A stretch of 45,461 nucleotides of DNA. It comes from a virus. Positions 39,862 to 45,461 of the stretch are shown here, piece after piece. The position numbers and the translations under genes are program-made. Location: the IMG/VR virus record IMGVR_UViG_3300025151_000070, positions 1 to 45,461 of that record, one strand, 5' to 3'. Position 1 is the stretch's first letter. Each line of letters opens with the position of its first letter. The notes under the pieces were generated by a model. It had not been told where the DNA came from. It worked only from the letters and a program-made list of their open reading frames with translations, and did not search any database.

Positions 39862-40244
39862 TATTTTATTTCTCTTTTAATCTTGTTAAATACTTCTATT
39901 TCATCAAATCTCATACTGATACCAGGTTCATACCTCATAACTTCTTTCCCTTCTTTTAGAATGATAATAGTAGGGACAACTCTAATGTTCCACTCTTTTT
40001 GTATTACAGCACCTATAGTTTTATTATTTAAATCTATTTCCGCTACGTAACAAAGGTCAGCAAGCTTTTCAATCTTAACTCTATTTTTGTAATTCCAAGA
40101 TGCATTAACTTGTACTACAGCACATTCTTGTATGTTTAATGCTTGTATCTTCTGAAAGCTATCTAAGTTGACTGATTGTGAGTGCAGCCAAGATAGCGAT
40201 GAGAAGAGCGTTAATACCAAGTATGATATAAATCTGTTGTTCAT
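39861..40244 (-). CDS. exported thioredoxin-like protein lacking the CxxC motif, 127 aa
   Basis: Residues 1-24 look like a signal peptide or anchor (NRFISYLVLTLFSSLSWLHS). The rest follows the thioredoxin fold: a VVQVNASW strand with WNYKN where WCGPC would be, a VAEIDLN strand, and the cis-proline loop VVPTIIILKEGKEV. Without the redox cysteines it cannot act as a disulphide reductase; it may bind host thioredoxin partners or serve as a structural or periplasmic chaperone. It sits among fibre and small membrane genes. Confidence 0.7.
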   Translation of the reverse strand: MNNRFISYLVLTLFSSLSWLHSQSVNLDSFQKIQALNIQECAVVQVNASWNYKNRVKIEKLADLCYVAEIDLNNKTIGAVIQKEWNIRVVPTIIILKEGKEVMRYEPGISMRFDEIEVFNKIKREIK

Positions 40245-40256
40245 CTGTAAACCTCA

Positions 40257-40553
40257 TTATTTGTTATTCATATCAAGTAGAGTTTCTTGAATCATTCTAG
40301 TATCATCTTTAACCGAGTCTACTTTTTCTTCAAGTTTTTCTACTTTTTCTTCAGTGTTTAATATAGAATCACGAACCATTTGGTCTTTCAAATCATATTC
40401 CATTCGTGATACTTCTGGCTCTGGTAATTCTTTAGCAAGTTCTATTTCTGCTTGCAGGGAATACCACATACCAATTATCATAGCTACAGTAACTAAAATG
40501 CTTACAGCTGTTTCTATAGATAATGTAAATTTACTATCTTTACTTACTTCCAT
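40257..40553 (-). CDS. membrane-anchored coiled-coil protein, holin/spanin-like, 98 aa
   Basis: One N-terminal membrane helix (TAVSILVTVAMIIGMWYSL, residues about 15-33) is followed by a long charged coiled coil (NTEEKVEKLEEKVDSVKDDT). That layout is common for class III holins or inner-membrane spanins of marine phages. No lipobox is visible. It lies next to the exported thioredoxin-like protein, perhaps as part of a lysis or envelope module. Confidence 0.65.
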   Translation of the reverse strand: MEVSKDSKFTLSIETAVSILVTVAMIIGMWYSLQAEIELAKELPEPEVSRMEYDLKDQMVRDSILNTEEKVEKLEEKVDSVKDDTRMIQETLLDMNNK

Positions 40554-40563
40554 TATTGCCCCT

Positions 40564-41628
40564 TTATGTTATCTCACTGTGAACTAATACGCCACCTGCG
40601 TAAAAGTTATTATTCTTTGTTAATATTGTATATGTTAAATCTTCCTCTGCCATATATTCAAATCTATGAATTTGTTTATTTCCATCGATTGTTTTCATAA
40701 CGCTATTTTCTTCTAACTGACTAGCGTCTAAGTCATATAAATCTTTTGTCCTTTGCGGTCTATAACTAGCTATGCTGTTATCTGATAAATATATAGGGTG
40801 GTCTCTTGTTACTATAATATTATCTAAAACATTATCTTCGTTTTCATACATAATTCTTACTAACCTACTATGTCTTGGTTTTTCTATTCTAAGAATAGGT
40901 GTTTCCTCTATCTGTCCTGTTTCTAAATTGTAAGACAACACTAAATCGTCTACTGATAAATCATCAATACTCATTAAACCACTAGGAGTATCTACCAGTA
41001 CGCTATGATGTATACAAAGACCTCCTATTCCAGGGAAAGTTATGTTACCAGTAATAGCTGAACTATCTACCGAGTTATTTCTTACAGTAAACGAATAAGA
41101 ACCCGTACCGTCTTTGTTAGAAGGTTCGTGTAGCCAACCTGGTCTAAGTTTTAATGTACCAGAATTAAAGCTTGATAACGAATTTTGTAACGATGTAATA
41201 CTAGATACTCCGCTTGTACTTGTACTTGGTGTACTGCCATCTGTAGTAAATTGAAATCTTAAACTACCAAATGGACCACCACTTGTAGTAAAATTTTCTA
41301 TATCAATTCCGCCCGAACCTCCAGTTAATACTAGCGTAGCAAATCCGCTTGCCATAGCTGTTGTTCCTTCTGCCCCAGAACAATGCAAATTAGTATTACC
41401 GCTTGTGCTCCAAGACGTGCTTGAAGCGTCGTGGTCATAACTATAAAACTCAGACATATTGTGCGGAGCAGAGCCATCTGGTCTGTCTCCGCTATCATTT
41501 GCGGTGTTGATAGTTGCAACAGTTCCGTCAGATAAATCTTCTAATGAACTGTTAGCAGTTGTTCCACTCCTACCAAATTCTCCATTAATATCATTAATGC
41601 TAATTTGTCCTGATGACGTTAATGCCAT
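40564..41628 (-). CDS. fibre-like protein with C-terminal Hint autoprocessing domain, 354 aa
   Basis: Residues 1-62 match a module common in marine phage fibres (INDINGEFGRSGT ending MSEFYSYDHD). Residues about 70-204 are Gly/Ser-rich beta. Residues 205-354 form a Hint domain: the nucleophile C205 opens CIHHSVLVDTPSG, VTRDHPIY (H277) is block B, and FYAGGVLVHSEIT is the C-terminal block. Inteins end in Asn after VH; here it is Ser (H350-S351), so C-terminal splicing is not expected, but cleavage or nucleophile-driven attachment at L204/C205 is possible. Processing would release or covalently attach the N-terminal fibre part. It has a TAATG junction with a 15-codon ORF upstream. Confidence 0.8.
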   Translation of the reverse strand: MALTSSGQISINDINGEFGRSGTTANSSLEDLSDGTVATINTANDSGDRPDGSAPHNMSEFYSYDHDASSTSWSTSGNTNLHCSGAEGTTAMASGFATLVLTGGSGGIDIENFTTSGGPFGSLRFQFTTDGSTPSTSTSGVSSITSLQNSLSSFNSGTLKLRPGWLHEPSNKDGTGSYSFTVRNNSVDSSAITGNITFPGIGGLCIHHSVLVDTPSGLMSIDDLSVDDLVLSYNLETGQIEETPILRIEKPRHSRLVRIMYENEDNVLDNIIVTRDHPIYLSDNSIASYRPQRTKDLYDLDASQLEENSVMKTIDGNKQIHRFEYMAEEDLTYTILTKNNNFYAGGVLVHSEIT

Positions 41629-41675
41629 TATTTACCTTTAATTCGATTAATTAATCTTATTAAATACCCAATCAT
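41628..41675 (-). CDS. 15-codon mini-ORF, cationic amphipathic peptide
   Basis: The frame MIGYLIRLINRIKGK begins in a TAATG overlap with the stop of the 80-aa gene and ends in a TAATG overlap with the Hint-fibre gene. This pair of junctions is hard to explain unless it is translated. The peptide is amphipathic and positively charged, like small membrane-active peptides. Short length limits certainty. Confidence 0.45.
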   Translation of the reverse strand: MIGYLIRLINRIKGK

Positions 41676-41917
41676 TATGCGTCTTTAATTGCGTTCAAGT
41701 CTACTAATTCAGCATCTACTTCAGCTACTTGTGCTTCAAGACTTGCTTTTTTTGCTTCTGCTCGTTCTATAGCAACATCAACTTCCATATTCTCTGAATA
41801 ATCTAAAACAGAAACATCGTTTCCATCTGCATCTTTCATAGTTCTCATATGTTTAATTTCTACTTGCTTTACAACTGCTGGAGTATCTCCAGCTTTTTCT
41901 GAAATTACTTTAGCCAT
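41675..41917 (-). CDS. fibre-associated coiled-coil protein, 80 aa
   Basis: The protein has a short beta-rich start, then a heptad-like helix (AIERAEAKKASLEAQVAEVD). It lies one base after the long fibre gene with GGAGA upstream. Small proteins of this type commonly follow S74 fibres in marine phages and may chaperone or cap them; this is inferred from context. Confidence 0.65.
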   Translation of the reverse strand: MAKVISEKAGDTPAVVKQVEIKHMRTMKDADGNDVSVLDYSENMEVDVAIERAEAKKASLEAQVAEVDAELVDLNAIKDA

Positions 41918-41918
41918 T

Positions 41919-44900
41919 TCATTCTCCTAGTTTGGTTTTAAGTTCATCTATTTGAACTTGTTGTTCTTTTATTGCTTCTATTAAAACACCAACCATTTTA
42001 TCATAGTTTACTGTTTTAAATGTTTTTTCATTACCCTCGCCACCAAACTCTCCAGTACAAAGTTCGTGTTCGGTAACAAGTTCTGGTATTACTTTTTCTA
42101 CTTCTTGTGCAACTAACCCTATATCGTGTGTGCCTTTTCTTGAAGTAGCAGTCCAGTCATATTCTACACCTCTTAATGCCATTACTTTATCAAGAGCATT
42201 ATCTATGGTAGCAATATTTTCTTTTAATCTTTTATCTGATACAGTAGATGAATATGCAACTACATCACTATCAAAATGTCCTGCACCAGCTGCAGTTAGT
42301 CTAAATCTTTCAGTCATTGTCATTGCATTATTTAAAGTTCCATTTGCTGCTGCTCCTTGCCAAAATCTTAATTCATCATCTATAACTAATGCTCCTCTTA
42401 CAAAGTTTGAGTTGTCAGCAGAACATAAAAACTGGTCATTTGTATCTGTAGATGCTTTTACACCAAATCCTATAACAGTAGCAATAGAACTATATTGAGT
42501 GCTATAAGTATTTACATAATCTCCATTAGCTCCAGAATATCCGTGAGCCATATTAAAACAACCATTGGACGCAGCTCCATTTGCTACAATTGCTGGACTT
42601 GTTGATGAATCACTTTTTACATCAAGTTTTTCATAAGGAGTACTATTGTTAATACCAACTTTATCTGCACTTGCATCAGTAAATATCAAATGTGTGTCAG
42701 TATCTCCCTCTACTCTAAAATCTACTGCATCATCTCCACCTTGATTAATAACAACAGGTCCTGAATGACTCATTAAAAATACTGCTTCGTTAATTGTTCT
42801 ATTGTAAAAATATATTTGGCTTGTATCATGTTCTATACTGAATGTACTTCCACCATCTCGTGTGAAATATACTGAACCATCATCTGTAGTATTGATGTGT
42901 AAATCAGCACTCGGCGATGTAGTTCCTATACCGACTCTTTGAGAAGAGTCAATAGTTAAAGCATTGTTACCATCTGTTGAAAAATACAATGGCTGGGCTG
43001 CTTCAGTATATACACTTAAAGCACCACCATTGCTTCTGATATAATTGTTATTATTAGATGATAGATGAAATAGTCTTAATCCATTAGTAGTATCAGTTCC
43101 AACATATAAAGTTTCGTCATCGGCTAAGTAAATATCTCCATTAAAATTTGTTAATTTGTGATTTATAATTTGACCAGAACTACCATCTAATGTTAGGTAA
43201 GCTTCAACACCTCCACTACCATCGTCATTTCTAAAAATGATGTCAGTATCATCTACTTCATTAGTAATATAAAGACTACCATTATGATTTTCTATATTGT
43301 TATTGCTTGAAGAACTATTGTGATACATTTTTAAATCATTACCAGTTCCTAAATGGAATTGAACATTATCATCAAGTTTTACATAATCAGTTCCACCTTC
43401 ATACAATCTCATTATTTGAGTTCCACCAATTACAAAGTCTACTTGGTCTCCTGATGATTCGTGAACATAACTATTACCACCACCGTCAAAGTAAAATTTC
43501 TTAGTAGCAGCTAATCTTGCATCTACAAAGAAATCAAGAGAAGTTGCACCACCATCTAATCTTAAATATTCGTCATCTCCACCAGAACCATCATCGCAAT
43601 AGAACCTCATATCAGCATCAGTTGCTTGTGCCATAATTTTGAAATCACCATTCTTGCTTCTGATTACTGCTGTGTCAGCTCCACCTGCCTCAACATACAT
43701 TTCTAAGTCTTGACCAGCACCAATTTGGAATGTTGCGGCACCAGCATCTTGTGGTATCATAATCGCATTATTCCCTTCGTCCATTCTAAACATATGGTCT
43801 CCACCGACATAAAAGTCTAATCTATCTCCTGCTGTTTCTGAGATATAAGTGTGACTACCGCCATCTAAATAAAGTTTTTTGGTTGCATCTATCTTTGTAT
43901 CTTTTGCTATGAATATAGTATTTGTGCTACCATCTAATGTTAGGTAAGCTTCTGTTCCACCAGAACCATCATCTGATTTTAAAATTACATCTCCATCATC
44001 AGTTGATGTTTGAATAGTTAGATTCCCAGTGGCATTAGAGAAAGTTGCATTACTTCCATCATGCGATAAACTCATATCTCCACCACTACCAAGTTGTAAA
44101 TTAATACTATCGTCTAATCTTAAATCTTTCGATACATTAGTTCTTGTTTGACTACCATCTAATGTAAGGTATGCAGTTGTTCCGCCTGAACCATTATCTG
44201 ATTTTAAAATAATATCTGCATCATCTGTTTGTTGAGATATAATTAAATTACCAGTTCCAGCTCCTATTATGTAACTATTAGAACCATCGTGATGTATTTT
44301 TAAATCATCTCCTGCACCTGCTCGTAACTGAACACTATCAGCTAATTCTAAATTTTTAGCAACTTTAATAGCAGTAGCACTACCATCTAAAGTTAGATAA
44401 GGTGTAACTCCACCAGAGCCATCGTCTGATTGCAGTATAACATCTGCATCATTTACTGCATTGGTTATATATAAATTTCCAGTTGCTGTATTTTCTATGT
44501 AGCTATTACTTCCATTGTGCCATAGTGCTAAATCTGCACCTGCACCAATTCTTAATTCTTGATTATCGTTAGGTAATTTAAATTGTGCTACATTACTTGT
44601 ATCAATAGTCAATGCGTTAATAGTATTACTACCACCATCATCTACTTGAATATATATATCGCCATCGTCTGCGTGATTTCTTATATACAAAGCTCCTGTA
44701 TAATTATCTATAAATGAATTTGAGCCATTATGAAGTAATCTTAAATCGTTACCATCTCCTATTCTTACTTCTGCATTATCTGCTACATATAGCTCATCAT
44801 TAAACTGTGCTGGTTTGTCAAATACTGTTTTAGTAGAACTACCTGCTAAATAAAAGTAAGATGTCATACCACCACTTCCATCATCAGCTCTAAATATTAT

Positions 44901-45461
44901 TTCTCCATCATTAGTATTGTTATCTATGTATAAATTACCAGTATGGTTTTCTAAAGAACTATTACTGCCATCGTGATATATTCTAAAATCAGCACCAGTT
45001 CCAAATTCAAATTTTACATTATCTAATATGTATGCTTTCTTATCAAATTCAATTCTTTCATTATCACCATCTAATACAAGGTAATTAGTTACTCCACCAC
45101 TTCCATCATCATTTTTAAATATAATATCTTGGTTATCTGCTCTTTGTTGGAATATTAAAGCTCCTGTATAATTGTCAGCTCCGAAACTATTTGTTCCATT
45201 GTGATAAATTTGTAAATCATCAGAAGCACCATATCCTATAATTACACTATCAGGAACTCTTGTATTTCTGTTTAAAGTGTTTATTGCAAGACTACCATCT
45301 AAGGTTATGTAAGCAGTTGTACCACCACTACCATCGTCTGATTGGAAGATAATATCTTTATCATCAGCATTGTTTCTAATATAGAAATCTCCAGTAGAAT
45401 TATTTATGCTTGTATTAGTTCCATCGTGAATCATATTTAAATCAATATCATTACCAGCACC
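41919..45461 (-). CDS. long repetitive tail fibre with S74 peptidase/chaperone C-terminus (partial)
   Basis: At least 1180 residues. About 15 imperfect repeats of 50-65 residues share G[AT]G-DL--HDGSNS, TGNL, DD-DIIF-SDDGSGG and YL-LDGS; they probably form a long beta-helical or trimeric shaft. Residues about 950-1060 are a non-repeat domain. The C-terminal about 110 residues are a Peptidase_S74 intramolecular chaperone (SDKRLKENIATIDNALDKVM, then EYDWTATSRKG, GLVAQEVEKVIPELV and a final coiled coil), which folds the trimer and cleaves itself off. The open frame runs to the window edge, with nine codons before the first visible ATG at 45434, so the true start lies outside or across a joined end. 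Confidence 0.85.
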   Translation of the reverse strand, partial: GAGNDIDLNMIHDGTNTSINNSTGDFYIRNNADDKDIIFQSDDGSGGTTAYITLDGSLAINTLNRNTRVPDSVIIGYGASDDLQIYHNGTNSFGADNYTGALIFQQRADNQDIIFKNDDGSGGVTNYLVLDGDNERIEFDKKAYILDNVKFEFGTGADFRIYHDGSNSSLENHTGNLYIDNNTNDGEIIFRADDGSGGMTSYFYLAGSSTKTVFDKPAQFNDELYVADNAEVRIGDGNDLRLLHNGSNSFIDNYTGALYIRNHADDGDIYIQVDDGGSNTINALTIDTSNVAQFKLPNDNQELRIGAGADLALWHNGSNSYIENTATGNLYITNAVNDADVILQSDDGSGGVTPYLTLDGSATAIKVAKNLELADSVQLRAGAGDDLKIHHDGSNSYIIGAGTGNLIISQQTDDADIILKSDNGSGGTTAYLTLDGSQTRTNVSKDLRLDDSINLQLGSGGDMSLSHDGSNATFSNATGNLTIQTSTDDGDVILKSDDGSGGTEAYLTLDGSTNTIFIAKDTKIDATKKLYLDGGSHTYISETAGDRLDFYVGGDHMFRMDEGNNAIMIPQDAGAATFQIGAGQDLEMYVEAGGADTAVIRSKNGDFKIMAQATDADMRFYCDDGSGGDDEYLRLDGGATSLDFFVDARLAATKKFYFDGGGNSYVHESSGDQVDFVIGGTQIMRLYEGGTDYVKLDDNVQFHLGTGNDLKMYHNSSSSNNNIENHNGSLYITNEVDDTDIIFRNDDGSGGVEAYLTLDGSSGQIINHKLTNFNGDIYLADDETLYVGTDTTNGLRLFHLSSNNNNYIRSNGGALSVYTEAAQPLYFSTDGNNALTIDSSQRVGIGTTSPSADLHINTTDDGSVYFTRDGGSTFSIEHDTSQIYFYNRTINEAVFLMSHSGPVVINQGGDDAVDFRVEGDTDTHLIFTDASADKVGINNSTPYEKLDVKSDSSTSPAIVANGAASNGCFNMAHGYSGANGDYVNTYSTQYSSIATVIGFGVKASTDTNDQFLCSADNSNFVRGALVIDDELRFWQGAAANGTLNNAMTMTERFRLTAAGAGHFDSDVVAYSSTVSDKRLKENIATIDNALDKVMALRGVEYDWTATSRKGTHDIGLVAQEVEKVIPELVTEHELCTGEFGGEGNEKTFKTVNYDKMVGVLIEAIKEQQVQIDELKTKLGE

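Noticed and set aside
28213-45461. Long plus-strand frames opposite the late genes
   Set aside because: They mirror the codon pattern of the minus-strand genes, lack ribosome sites and have low-complexity products.
41919-45461. CRISPR-like array in the repeated region
   Set aside because: Repeats are about 150-195 bp, imperfect, in frame and encode fibre modules; no short identical repeats with unique spacers.

Overview
This window looks like most or all of the genome of an AT-rich, short-tailed (podovirus-like) double-stranded DNA phage, probably of a marine or other aquatic bacterium. The evidence is a P22-type portal next to a scaffold, major capsid protein and two-subunit terminase; a beta-propeller-type tail protein; a 1736-residue internal or ejection protein with satellite genes; S74-chaperone fibres; and families common in marine phage metagenomes, such as small Lys/Arg-rich proteins, small zinc ribbons and a DUF6321-like protein. 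The host was inferred from family resemblance and base composition, not shown directly. No tRNA, rRNA, integrase, CRISPR array or insertion sequence was seen.

Layout. (1) Positions 3-12801, minus strand: from the promoter-proximal right end, a zincin-like protein, a DUF1599-like protein, a DnaQ-type exonuclease, terminase small subunit, an AIG2-like cyclotransferase, terminase large subunit, portal, scaffold, major capsid, a decoration-like protein, small basic and zinc proteins, an adaptor/coiled-coil protein and a beta-rich protein. (2) Positions 12802-13405: a 604-bp divergent control region with promoter candidates and repeats. (3) Positions 13406-25781, plus strand except one lone minus gene at 14051-14410: early genes. 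These are small membrane proteins, structured RNA leaders, a class-II glutamine amidotransferase coupled to a zinc-finger/amidoligase fusion, a run of tiny ORFs, then a replication/recombination set (ribbon-helix-helix regulator, Cas4-like nuclease, Rad52-like annealing protein, SSB analogue, two more PD-(D/E)XK nucleases, DnaB-like helicase). (4) Positions 25778-45461, minus strand: ejection proteins, a lysozyme-like enzyme, the tail protein, a Hint-domain fibre and a long repetitive fibre that runs off the right edge.

The most unusual system is the amidoligase set. A glutamine-hydrolysing amidotransferase (15888-16955) overlaps a glutamine-synthetase-fold amidoligase with a cysteine-rich zinc-binding N-terminus (16945-18705). 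An AIG2/gamma-glutamylcyclotransferase-like gene (9667-10074) lies apart, between the terminase subunits. Together they could form and trim gamma-glutamyl or other amide bonds on a cell-wall, small-molecule or protein target, but the substrate cannot be read from sequence.

Other striking points: repeated hairpin plus C4-5GAC modules around 13.9-14.6 kb and a leader that can fold in mutually exclusive ways over a ribosome binding site; two sigma70-like promoters placed so that transcripts would begin almost at the ATG; a C-terminal Hint autoprocessing domain on a fibre-like protein; and translated-looking mini-genes of 9 and 15 codons locked into the late operon by TAATG or near-TAATG junctions. 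No DNA polymerase, primase or RNA polymerase is visible, so replication probably leans on host enzymes unless such genes lie outside the window.
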